The position numbers and the translations under genes are program-made. From Agarophyton chilense (taxonomy: Eukaryota; Rhodophyta; Florideophyceae; Gracilariales; Gracilariaceae), in contig JARGXX010000111.1 in NCBI GenBank assembly GCA_030374765.1, forward strand, positions 1,240,001 through 1,304,000: a stretch of DNA of 64,000 bases. Direction: 5' to 3'. Below are positions 34,121 to 44,376 of this stretch, piece after piece (the first letter of the stretch is position 1; each line of letters starts with the position of its first letter). The notes under the pieces were generated by a model. It did no database searches and was not told the DNA's origin. It saw only the letters and a program-made list of their open reading frames with translations.

Positions 34121-34391
34121 CCTACCATGACAGCTCTCTGGAAACTGATGCATTCATGTCCAATGTAATTTCCTCGCAGATTGGTATGTTTATGACTTGT
34201 CTGATAAAGGTGGTCAAAACGGATGAAATAACTAAGGTTCAGGTTTATTGGAAAAAACTCAGCTCTACAGAAGACACATTGTAACCGTTGCAACAAATCA
34301 AGAAAGATGTACCAGTCATGCTCAAGCGCTTACTTAATCGCGAAAACACCCCGACTGAGTTAGCGTGTGCCGTTCGTTTTCAACTCGCTCT

Positions 34392-34405
34392 CTGAAAGAG
34401 AAAAG
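34392..34405 (+). promoter_or_regulatory. Polypurine tract of the gypsy element
   Basis: TGAAAGAGAAAAG directly precedes the right LTR, as expected for plus-strand DNA priming, and confirms the plus orientation. Confidence 0.65.
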
Positions 34406-34626
34406 CGTAGCCGTTTCTGGGTCTGCCTGAATGGACGGAACAATAAGAGGACACAGGGTTCCGTCAGCAGGCATACGCGTAGGTAGTACCTGCATAGGTT
34501 GCAGGCGTAGATACCTTTATAGACTAGTTGTGTCTATCGTACGAGAGAAAAAGTAGGGGCTTCTAAGCACCCACGGGATCCCTCAACAGTCAAGAAGAGG
34601 CATCGAACCTAATCACAAAACAACCA
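34406..34626 (+). repeat. Gypsy 3' LTR
   Basis: Homologous to 28990-29215 but clearly diverged. The first bases read CGTAGCCG instead of TGTAGCCG; it ends AAAACAACCA. Confidence 0.78.
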
Positions 34627-34630
34627 GCGT

Positions 34631-35920
34631 ACAGTGCATTTCAAAAACATATATCTTCCCAAAACCATGCAAAAACTTGCGTTTTCTCTAATGTAGAGCC
34701 AATTTCTCACCGAATAACACCTTTTCAAGTCACAAACCTTGTTTCTTAAACATATCCTTTATACGATATAGAGCTCCATTATGACGTGAGTACCGCCTTT
34801 ATTTCGCCAAAAACATATGAAAATTATTAGATTGGATGACAAAGACATGATCCCAACTTTTAAATCGCATAGACAAATGAAAAGCTCAAAAAAAATTTAT
34901 ATAAAATACGCTGCTTGGTATGAAATTAAGAAATGTATGCGTCATACCGCATTCTTTCCTAACACAAAAACGCGTGGAAGTAAGCGTTATATTTGTTCTG
35001 TGATACTTCATCGTGCAAAATAATTGAAAAAAAACTGTATTTGAATGTAAAATGTTCTAAAATATGACGCAAATTAAAAAGTCAAATTTTGGTTAAACTA
35101 TACAACAACAAAAGAATCTTCTTTTGTAAACGCACCATAAACGGAAAAGAGGGTTATTGTTTCTCAAAAAAGGCTCAATAAAAAAGAGTATGAAAAAAGC
35201 ATAATGATTTGGACAAAAATGTGAATATGGACGGACCAGGTTTCTAAAACTTTTATAAGCACGATGATGGCAAAACAAATTTGGGTTTTCGAAGAAATTT
35301 TTTTGTTTAAACATCTCAGATGGTTTTAGATGGTAAACCTAAAAAACACCAACTAAAATAGCGTTTTTTAAAGCTATGATGACTTAGAAACGTTATGATA
35401 AAGTGTTAGAAAGCTATGTGCTACTTTATTCCTACTTTACGTATGAATTATATTATGGTTTTTAGCAGGATAGTGCGCTTGTAAAAAAGTTAAATGTTTA
35501 GAAACAGTACATGAATGGTTTAAATATGACTGATACGGATCTCTCGTGACAAATTTCTGTTGTAAACTTAATTGAAAACACGTATGGAGTGCTAGATTAG
35601 ATGATTTATGGACAAATTAGACAGTTCAGTACAGTTTTTTATTCGAAAATTTGTATCACAAATAATTGTGACAAGATTACCTCTAATTTAATTCATTTTT
35701 TTATTGAATAAATTATAAGACACTCTATAAGTGTCATTAGGGTTAAAGAAGCGAAAACAAACTACTGAAAGCGCGCTATAGAGCATATGACTGACGAAAG
35801 GACATGTTTTTGAAACAGTATTTTGACTTGATATTTTTCATGTGTTGTTTTCATTGAGTGTACTGTAGTCGAAAATGCAATTTACGAAATTTTTGTGCAA
35901 GGGATATGTTTTTGAAACAG
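34631..35920. mobile_element. AT-rich element with short inverted ends
   Basis: TTTCAAAAACATAT at 34639-34652 is exactly inverted at 35904-35917. The left end begins TACAGTGCATTTC, resembling a TA-flanked Tc1/mariner-type terminus. A partial second copy of the right end (CATGTTTTTGAAACAG) lies about 98 bases inside, at 35804-35819. No transposase is recognisable; the only ORF (34817-35023, 68 codons) is Lys-rich and unidentified. It fills the gap between the gypsy right LTR and the Harbinger 3' half. Confidence 0.45.
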
Positions 35921-35929
35921 ATTTTAGTT

Positions 35930-36463
35930 CGCAACACCTAAGATTTCTGGAACATATTTGGATTCGTCTAAAGTTTTGGATAGTAGGTGATGAGGCCTAT
36001 ATCTGCACCAAAAGTTTAATTTACGCCCATTCCTATGTCGCAGGTGCAGTTGCGGTGGGAAAATAATTTCAAATACTACCTTTCTTCCATAAGTGTGCAT
36101 GTGGAGCAAGCGTTCGGCATGCTTGTGGCACGATGGTGTATACTGAATAACCTCCAGTACAACATAGAGGTGGGTTCAAGTATTATTAGTTTGTGTATAA
36201 AGTTTCACACTTTTTGCGTTGACATCATTGAAGAGGGAGAAAAACATACCTTGTATGACGAAATTAGTGAGCGAAACGAAGACGTTAACGCTTGGATCTC
36301 ATGTTGCAAGGAACAGCAGTGGGAGGACAGCGTTTCTAGTTCCGCCGGGACTACTCTTGATACGGTCTCTCTAAAGAAGAAGGCATTAGTGGACATTGTC
36401 AGGGAAAACAATTTAAGGACACCTCTTGTTCTGGGTGCGCCTAATCATGAGTTTGAACAATAA
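35930..36463 (+). pseudogene. PIF/Harbinger transposase, 3' part
   Basis: Continues the transposase broken at 28989. RLKFWIVGDEAYICTKSLI (about 35965-36025) is the second catalytic Asp block. After a frameshift, YYLSSISVHVEQAFGMLVARWCIL (about 36075-36145) holds the third catalytic acid, the Glu of VEQAFG, then SLCIKFHTFCVD and a hydrophilic C-terminus to a stop at 36463. With 28290-28989 this accounts for most of one DDE_Tnp_4 protein, so the roughly 6.9 kb between them was inserted later. Confidence 0.75.
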
Positions 36464-36574
36464 AGCTCCTCTTTCAACATTCTGCTTGTTCTTGGCGCTT
36501 CCCTCTTGTGTCCTGTTTTTGTAGTTTTCTATTCGGGCACGACTACATGTTCTCCTGTTTGCGTTTTCCTTGCG

Positions 36575-37459
36575 ATGAAGAATTTTTCCATTTCGCCATG
36601 CCGTCAATGCTTTAGTACCTTTGTACCCAAGTACATTGCTGTTAACAATGGTCGCATGCACCGATTTGGACTTCGACGCAAACGAAGCAGTAAGTCAAGT
36701 TTGATCTTGCTCAGAAACGATGATCGAAGCGGAAACGACGTAGATGGTTCAGAAGAGCCAGAACGCGCAACAATAACTGTGAAGAGCCCTGGAATATTGG
36801 TTGGTATTGCAGTTGAATTAGTATACGGACATGAGCTTTCCACAACAGCAGCCGCAGCATTCGCCGCTCAATAGTTTGATTGTTCTATTCCGACTGACCT
36901 CTGTGTTCTTCTTCGAACACTTTTCATCGCTGATCAACTTGATCTTGAACCGTCGGGCGCGCGGAAAGATCGAGCGAAGCTGGCTGAGAGTTTGCTGCGC
37001 AGCTTTGTTGGAAGCACACAGAAACCCTTTGCTCTCCCGACCAACACCAGACTACCTGAGCCAACGACATGCATTACAAGCGTCGTGTATCCGTCGTGGT
37101 GGCTTGAAGTGGGAGACCCATACGAAGGCGACGGCGCTCGCCTTATACGTGTTCCGTCAGTATCAACTGATGGTTGGTTTGACGAGAAGACGGCTGTGAA
37201 CATTCTCGAAATATTGGGCGATCTTTCTCACATAACCGATGGAGCCCGAGCCACGATTGTAGTTCAATCGTTTGAGAGAGTTGGGTTTGTGACGAGAAAA
37301 GCAGAGCTATTGTCCGTAAGCGAACAGATACAGATTCTTCTCGTTGAAGGATTTTTGATGACTGGAGCGCAAAGATTTGGAAGGAAGGTTAAAGATATTT
37401 ACTACCCTGCAGAAATGGGGAACGATTTTCCGATCAATCTGCAGGCATCGAGCAAATAG
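36575..37459 (+). CDS. Unidentified protein, ~295 codons with one in-frame TAG
   Basis: One plus frame is open from before 36575 to a stop at 37459 except for a single TAG at 36872-36874. The first ATGs are 36575 and 36656. The part before the TAG ends in a hydrophilic basic then acidic region (RRKRSSKSS, NDVDGSEEPE) and GILVGIAVELVYGHELS. The part after has no early ATG and encodes DLCVLLRTLFIADQLDLEP, WWLEVGDPYEGDGARLI, DEKTAVNILEILGDLSHI and IYYPAEMGNDFPI. Continuity across the TAG suggests a recent nonsense mutation, an unrecognised short intron (GTATAC at 36822 to AATAG at 36874 would remove it), or readthrough. No domain recognised. Confidence 0.4.
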
Positions 37460-37668
37460 TCGCTTGTGCATCTCGTCACAAGGATGGGCTGTGTCCACCT
37501 ATACGACATTGACAGAGGCAGCGCGTTGTACATGAATGGAGTTTCTGAGACAAATTTGTTCTTGTTCAGATAGTTGTGCATGCAAACTTGAAGTCGACGA
37601 CCCCAAACACAAAATGTCAAAAAAGCTATAATTTGTCTCATTCATATTTGTGCAGTTTCTCTGACGGT

Positions 37669-38091
37669 TTACTCATCATCGTCCCCATCGTTCCCATTGT
37701 CCCCATTGTCCCCATTGTCCCCATTGTCCCTATTGTCCCTATTGTCCCCATCGTTCCCATTGTCCCCATTGTCCCCATTGTCCCCATCATCACCATCGTC
37801 CCCATCATCACCATCGTCGCCGCCGTCATCGTCTTCGTCGTCATCCCCATCGTCGTGTTCTTCACGGACAGTCCTCTTCACAATATCTTCGTCGTCGTCG
37901 TCGTCCTCATCTTTGTCGTCCTCATCACTAACTGTTATTTTGATAGGGCCACCAGCTTGAGAGGTTCTGCGAATCGCCTTCCTCTGTTTGAGAGCAAACT
38001 GAATACCAGAAGATTTTGGAACAACCGAAGAGAGAGCGACGTTAAACAGCACAGCACGCAGAGCAAAGATGATAAACCAGCTGATATTCAT
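37669..38091 (-). CDS. Secreted Asp/Gly/Asn-rich protein, 140 aa
   Basis: The start is the ATG at 38091; the frame is open further up but only with non-ATG codons and beyond the predicted transcription start. MNISWFIIFALRAVLFNVALS looks like a signal peptide or a membrane anchor. A short basic region (ALKQRKAIRRTS) follows, then from about residue 55 the protein is almost entirely acidic: DEDDKDEDDDDDEDIV, then DGDDDEDDDGGDDGDD and repeats of GDN to the end. The repeat is encoded by a 9-bp minisatellite. A TATA box lies at 38223-38230. Acidic secreted repeats of this kind bind calcium or mineral surfaces in other organisms; that role is only a possibility here. Length is likely polymorphic. 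Confidence 0.65.
   Translation of the reverse strand: MNISWFIIFALRAVLFNVALSSVVPKSSGIQFALKQRKAIRRTSQAGGPIKITVSDEDDKDEDDDDDEDIVKRTVREEHDDGDDDEDDDGGDDGDDGDDGDDGDNGDNGDNGNDGDNRDNRDNGDNGDNGDNGNDGDDDE
37681..37825. repeat. 9-bp coding minisatellite
   Basis: Tandem GTCCCCATT units with CCCATCGTT and CCTATTGTC variants. On the minus strand they encode Gly-Asp-Asn and Gly-Asp-Asp triplets of the acidic protein. Confidence 0.9.
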
Positions 38092-38222
38092 TATATGGGG
38101 TTCTAAGTATCGAAATGTGGTAACTAAAGCAAGTAGAAGAGACAATGTATTCGGCGATCGGTAGGTTTTCTCTTGACTTGCCTTGTGCTTGCGGAGAACG
38201 GGATCCAACCGAAGGAAGACTC

Positions 38223-38230
38223 CATTTATA
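38223..38230 (-). promoter_or_regulatory. TATA box for the Asp-rich gene
   Basis: TATAAATG on the minus strand, about 135 bases before the ATG at 38091, the same spacing as in the genes at 8724 and 15593. Confidence 0.6.
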
Positions 38231-38235
38231 CAAGT

Positions 38236-40775
38236 GGAAAGGTTTGCCGTCGGTGGACGATATGTTTATTCCTTTCCAAAGGTCTAGATCTAGACATAAA
38301 TAGAATGCGGAAAAGAATGTGTTGACATGCGTGGCCGCTTTTTGTGTACCACAGAGTATAAACAAACGAACAACGAGAGGCTCTGAAGCGCAGAGAAAGA
38401 ATAGCCATTTACTCCACGGAATACTCGAAGGATAATGGAGATCTGCGATCCTCGCCGGAAGAGAAGGAATCTTAAACATACCTTGTTTTTGGGATGACGT
38501 GTTAGTAATGGCTGTTTGATTAGACGGGGTGTAGTTCTGGGTCTGTTTTAAAGAACGGGCGAAAGACGTTTTGCCGAAGCGTTTTCGGCAAAGATTAGGA
38601 GAAGAAGGATGTGTTTTAGGAAGTGAGGCTGAGATTAGTCGCGTATCTTCTCGTGCTGCATCTCCATCGTTTGTGGGCCGTACTTAGAGGGTTAGTAATT
38701 CTACCATCTCGTGCCCATGATCTCGAGTGCTTCGTGCTGCACCTATCCTTCACTTGCGATGTCATACAAAAGCTATTTAGAGTTCATCGTGTGAAAAATT
38801 CCTTCTCCCTCTTCGCTAGGGTATTTAACGCCTTCCTGCGAGCCACAACACCAAGTACTTGCCGATGTTCAAGGACTGGGGGCATTCTCAATCGAAGCTC
38901 GAAAGGAGCTGCTTAACTGCCACAGACAGCTACGTGTCTAGAGAGGCTCCGCTTTTGAGTGCCAATGAACATTCTTAATGAAGATAAGTGATTCAGCCAC
39001 AAATCTCCATCATGTTTAATTGCTTTCTTCTTGTATCACTACACAGTAAACACTATACATTGGTCATCTTTTACCACATCACATCCACATCGGATGTCCC
39101 TTTCATTTCCCCTGGACTGGTGGCCGTCTACCATCAGCGGAATCAGTTTCTGCCACTCATTGCTTCTAAAAAGGGACAGTTCTATTCAAATGGTGCTCTC
39201 AAACTTGATGTCTTACTTTTCGCGGTGGAATCGACTAACGAGAAAGGAGGAGTCAAGAACAAGACTGTCCCTTTTTATTGCTCTCCCCCCTATTGCTATC
39301 TTGAACACATCTCGCTTCACCAAGTTTCAAATCTTCGTTGTGTTGGCATAGAGAATAAAAGAAGAACACATCTGAATAGATCACTAGGGTGTCACTTGAG
39401 ATATATATTGCCAATTTATTTTCGAAAGCTTTCAATTCTCTTTTAGTGTGCACAAAAAGGGGATAACAAAGGTATGGACAAGGTAATCACCAGCATTTTG
39501 GGCGTCGTGCAGGGCAAAACGAAAGCCATCGGTATGTGGGGACAACATTCTCTCGAGAAAATTCGGTTTGGCAAGTTGAGTTCACCCTTTCTACATAGAT
39601 TGCTATAGAGAATGAGCAAAAGAACGAAACAAATTGTCGAGTGTAGAAGAATCAAAAAAATTGAGATCACGGTCTTCTCTCAACGATTCACTTAAATCAC
39701 ATTCTTGTCTCAAACCTCCACCCCGAACAAATGCGTCAAGCAAATGATTTCTGATAACTAGAAGAGGTCATCACCCACGCGAGCGCACCGTCTCCGGTTT
39801 GATATTAAACAATTATGCATCTCGGAGGCGACATATTCATGCTGCAAGACTGATTTTGTGGTGGGAAAGGGGACGATGAAGCAACCATTTCGAAGGCCAC
39901 AAACATACTGACAGGGCTCATACGTTGCCTATGAGGAGAGCTTTTGCATCAAAGATATAGCCTATGATTATGAAACTGCTTTCGTACGATGTGGCGGAAA
40001 GGGCCCTCCCTTATCTGACGCAGACCGGGACATGCCATGGCGAATCCGAACTCCACGATGACGAGCGATGACTTGCGATGACGTGCGTGGATGGCCTTAT
40101 TGCCAAACGGAGGGCAAAAGGCGAGCACGAATGTAGAGCAGAACATTTTAAGAAAAGTTTTAATGTCTTTAAATATTGAAAATAGGCTTGCTTTTCCCCT
40201 TTTTCTCGTTTTCGCTAATATTTTAGAATGTTCTAGAAAAGCATAATACATAAAACGTTATTTTAAGATCATTTTGGGTGACGTAGACCACATTGACGTG
40301 AAAGCCAGACTGTCAACAGATATCAACAGCAGGGGAAAGCTTTGAAGGTTTCCCGAATGAAGTTGAATCCATCTGAGAAGTGCTGGGATCGGAGTTTGAA
40401 ATTTCTCGAAGAACTGCTCAGATATGAGCTCAGAGGTGGGCTCCAGTAGGGACTGGTGGGAGACCGGCAGAAAGATTTGGACAGGTTGATGATGTGTAAA
40501 GAGGCTGGGAACGTCGATTGATCTGAAACCATTACAATCGCGACAATGGTGTTGTTGCTCCTCCAGGTTTGCAGGATGACCTAATCAGACCTGTGATTAT
40601 CAAGAGCTACAGTTGCTGTCACCTCTTTGGGATGGTTACGAAGCCGTATTGGACGCACATGCATCTCGTTTGGGGTGCGGCCCTTTCGGATATCATGCAA
40701 TTCAAAGAGTGCTCACCTGATTAGAAGTGCTTCCGCATTTGGAACCATCGTAGGCTACATAGATACTCTAGAATT
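38236..40775. other. No supported gene
   Basis: Several ORFs of 60-150 codons on both strands (for example 38623-38916 and 38988-39446 plus) lack domains, and I cannot separate them from chance. Confidence 0.4.
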
Positions 40776-40776
40776 C

Positions 40777-40784
40777 TATATAAG
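40777..40784 (+). promoter_or_regulatory. Possible TATA box
   Basis: TATATAAG, 51 bases before the ATG at 40828. Confidence 0.35.
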
Positions 40785-40827
40785 AGCTTACCCAAGTTGC
40801 CTGAACTCACAAGAACGAGATCGATAT

Positions 40828-41121
40828 ATGAAAAACTGCTACCACGTTACGCTACCGTTTGTTCGATACATTACTCTCATTGTTACGTTACAGGTTGTTC
40901 GTTATCATAACCTTTTAAGTGATTGTTTATGTTTTCGAACCAAGGGCACTGCTCTGCCAACATGGTTAGCAGCAATTAAGGTTTTGGAAGAGTATGGCGT
41001 AGATCCGGGAATCCGCAACCCTTCGATAGAATGTATTACCATGTGTGTACTTTGTGCTATCTATTTATCTTTTGGGCACATGCCGTTTAATTATAAAGAC
41101 ATGGTAAGGGTCTCATGTTGA
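40828..41121 (+). CDS. Hypothetical small protein or first exon, 97 aa
   Basis: Begins MKNCYHVTLPFVRYITLIV (a hydrophobic first half) and contains LPTWLAAIKVLEEYGVDPGI and a hydrophobic CITMCVLCAIYLSFGH. The codons just before the stop read AAAGACATG followed by GTAAGG, a good 5' splice site at 41102, so the ORF may be a first exon. No family recognised. A TATA-like motif lies just upstream. Confidence 0.3.
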   Translation: MKNCYHVTLPFVRYITLIVTLQVVRYHNLLSDCLCFRTKGTALPTWLAAIKVLEEYGVDPGIRNPSIECITMCVLCAIYLSFGHMPFNYKDMVRVSC

Positions 41122-43801
41122 AAACCTCTTCCCTACTCAGGAAAGCAAGCAACTTCTCTGGCATCTGAAGTTCAAAAATGTCGCTTTTGTCAAGCTCAAG
41201 TTCGAGCTGGGGCTCTAACCCAACGTTCGTTCCAATCCGAAGGTTCCGTTTTCATTCGTGAAACAATCTAGTATCATCGCAGCGGCCAACCTCGCTGCAA
41301 ACTAGAAGAAACGAATCACCAAAATCTCCATTGTCCTCGGCGTGGCCATCGCCAGGCGGAACGTGACATTGGTATGCCCTCTGCATTTGCGCTCCAGCCA
41401 TCTTTGTGCACTACGGATGCGTTGAAAACATGTTTCAGTCGTGTCGCCACACGCGTGCAAACAGTGCGTAGAAAATAGCGATGACGCTTGTCTTCATGGG
41501 CAAAAGGCCAAACTACACGACGTCTGGTATGTATAAAATAGATTGTATGTAGACCAATTAAAATTCTGGCCACATTTGAGATACTGTAGGATGCGCCGTG
41601 GCCCCCAACGCCTATTGCGTTCTCTGAGGTCGCATGCTCTCTGCGCATATGCGTATCAGGCGAACCACATCGTCCACATCGTCCTCTCTCCCCCCTCGTC
41701 CGATGCGCTAGCCGGCTGCAATTCGAGCCTCCTTTCCTCAGATCACCTCGCGCCAAGTTCTCAAGATGTAAGTGAGAAAAAATGGCCCGACTTTTGAACC
41801 TGAGATGGAAAAATGACAAACAAGCTAGAGCAGTTATTCCTAGGAGCGACAAATGCTTTTCTCTGCAGATGATTGAGCAGGCATCTTTGCTTCTCAACTA
41901 ACCTCTATACTCCTCTTCACGACTATAACTGTATGCCTGGAATTTATGAGCAAAAAAACAGATGCGCAGCTGTTCTTCGGCGTTCATCAAAGCTCTTTCT
42001 TTGCATTACGTATATTATCAAAAGCCTCAAGCTGATTAATTTTCTTATAGTAAATTGTTTTATCACTTATAATTTCTATTATATCTATTGCTCTCAAATG
42101 CGCACCCTTTGTATCAAATTGACAAGCTAAAGTCAAAATATTACATTCAGACCCAGTATAAGCCTAAAACGATACTTAAAACGCACTTATTCGTCGCTCC
42201 TTCGTGGGAAACTGCTCTTCGAAGCTTTTCTTGCGCTTCGTAGGCCTTATAAAGAACAATTTAGTGGTCGAATATTCGAAAAGTAATTATGATCAATTGG
42301 TGATAAATCGATGTTGTAGTTCTTTCCCGACTGTGCTAGATTGTAATTGTTTTTAGTAGCTCTTAGAGCAACTGAAAAACTGCAAATATCATAAAGCTTT
42401 TTGCACACTATTTCTAATAGCTTTTGCACTCTTTGAAGTGCAATAATTCCCATTTTGGAATTTAAACGATGTATCATGTCGCTAAGTGACTCTTCTTCTG
42501 ATTATTGACCGTAGTTGCAACACTCGATATCGTATGTTCTTGTTACGAGCTCATTTAACTTCTGTTTTGCAATATCACCGCCCTGACCGGCTATCATATT
42601 GGGTTTCAACGCATTTTCATACAGTTTACCGGCTGTTTGACGAGTATTTGGTACTCATAAAACGATTCAGTCTCTCAAGATTTGCTTCTAGTTTCTAGTA
42701 GTCGTCAAACGAGTTTTCGAGTGAAGTGTACTCTGAGAGTACATCTCTGAAATTGATTGACAAATAACCACTTCACCGTAATTGCGCACTGATCAATACG
42801 AAGGCATGAAAACTCTATTTTGATGTTCTTTTTACAGCTGCAGCGCAATTAGAGGTTTATTATGGCTTTTTTTCCAGATCTGTGTATTCTACATGCAAAC
42901 AGCACCGTTACAGGTAGAGTGGAGTATTCAATGAGATTGCTCCTCAATAGTTTGCGAGGTAGTGGTTTGGGAAGTGTTTGGAGGCTGCGGTATACGTTTT
43001 TCTCCACATAAGCTCGAGTTTGGCAACAGGTCCGACATAGCTCCCATCTTGTTCGAGTTGAGGCCATCCAACGGCCTTCATATCTACTATAGTTGCGTTG
43101 AAAATCTGCGTACGTTTTTGTCGGAACTATTTTGAGCTCCTTAAACTTCAGAAGCGCGTAGCTCGTGTAATTAATAACCATGAAGTTCATAACTGTAGAG
43201 AGGGTGGGAAGATGTGTGTCTCGGATAGATGGATGGCGTGAGTTGAGCGGACTTCGGAATCTGAGGTGTGAGGATTGCCTTTGAAAAGTTCTTTTCCACT
43301 TAAACTGATTTATTTCGTTGGGGATCGTAGAGAAAAACACCTTCAATAGAATGTATGCCCTATATTCAGAATTGGATGCCTCTGTATAGCCTGTGCCCAG
43401 ATGCAGCGGTACGTAATGCACACGAAATCAGCTCAACAACCCTTGTGACAACACAAAATAACTAGGTGACAGTGGAGAAAACAACACATACACACACACA
43501 CACAAATCTGTAGAAAAAGGGCGGTAAACGCGCAACTGTAAAGAGTATCCTCGGAACAAGAGCTATAGCTCAGAACGGTTAAAAACTGATTCTATAGGTG
43601 CCCCTTTGTGGTTAACCACTTTAAGATTTCTAGGACTCACCAAGATGGTGTTTTGGTTCGTTGGTGGTTGTTGGTTGGCCTTCGCCGTCCTCACCTGGGC
43701 CTTGCGCCCTTTAATGTACCAAGAGAAAAAACAAGTACTGTACAGTATGGCATACACGTGCCGTGCAACTACCTCATTATCTAAATAATACCAAATAAAA
43801 A
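41122..43801. other. No supported gene
   Basis: The interval holds unremarkable ORFs, such as 41316-41897 minus (193 codons, low-complexity basic, non-ATG start) and 42247-42477 minus (76 codons from ATG), and a CA microsatellite. It ends at the chromovirus LTR. A tRNA-like A box near 43570 lacks a B box. Confidence 0.4.
43489..43505. repeat. (CA)n microsatellite
   Basis: Short CA/AC dinucleotide run of about eight units. Confidence 0.8.
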
Positions 43802-44364
43802 TGTGAGATAGCGCCGAAAGGCGTGTAAGTTTCCTAGAGGAGCGATCCGTGCGGAGTCCGTAAGCGGGGCGTGCGTGTCACACGAGGCCGGTCGGGGAAC
43901 GGTGACGCGTGGAGACGAGCGCCAGCACCGGGCGGTCGTAGGGTGACTAGGCGGTTGGGAACGTCAGGCGCGATCGAGGTACGCGCGAAGAGTCCGAACG
44001 GCTTGTAAACCTGTAGATATCCCGTGCGGAGTAACGATTCAGGTCTGCTTTAGAAACGATACTTAGACTAGGACGGTGGTGCTTACCCTTTACTGTTTGG
44101 AGGGTGGCAGGGAGCGGAGGTGCATAAGTAGTGTGCACCTCCGAGCTGCAACCCGCATTACAGTCCGTGGTGGCGCCTGCACCCACGTGGCGGAAATATC
44201 ACGGGGAGGGGTGCGCCAACTACCTACAACTATGCTACGTGTTAACCTACTGTACATGTCCGTCCGGTGTGCCATCTTCGCACACGTGTGCGACCAGGCC
44301 ACTTGCACTCAGTCCTGACCACGCCCTTCTTACCTGACAACCCGCTCGGATTCACTATACTACA
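43802..44364 (-). repeat. Chromovirus 3' LTR
   Basis: 563 bp, TGTAGTATAG...CTATCTCACA in the minus orientation, GC- and CpG-rich. Preceded on the minus strand by a polypurine tract. Confidence 0.9.
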
Positions 44365-44376
44365 GACCCCCCTCCT
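44365..44376 (-). promoter_or_regulatory. Polypurine tract
   Basis: On the minus strand AGGAGGGGGGTC sits directly against the 3' LTR. It fixes the element's orientation. Confidence 0.75.

Larger units (their letters stand above)
28990..34626 (+). mobile_element. Ty3/gypsy element with oomycete-like pol (inserted in Harbinger)
   Basis: About 225-bp LTRs at 28990-29215 and 34406-34626, gag then pol between them on the plus strand, and a clean polypurine tract (GAAAGAGAAAAG) just before the right LTR. Both halves of a Harbinger transposase flank it. The expected 5-bp duplication is not intact (CCTCA left, GCGTA right); the right flank runs into another AT-rich element within a few bases. Confidence 0.8.

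Noticed and set aside
37681..37825. CRISPR-like array
   Set aside because: Units of 9 bp are directly adjacent with no spacers and encode a peptide repeat, in a eukaryotic context.
43570..43630. tRNA gene suggested by TAGCTCAG followed by CGG
   Set aside because: There is no B box or acceptor-stem pairing in the following 60 bases; instead a GTGGTTAACCAC palindrome follows.
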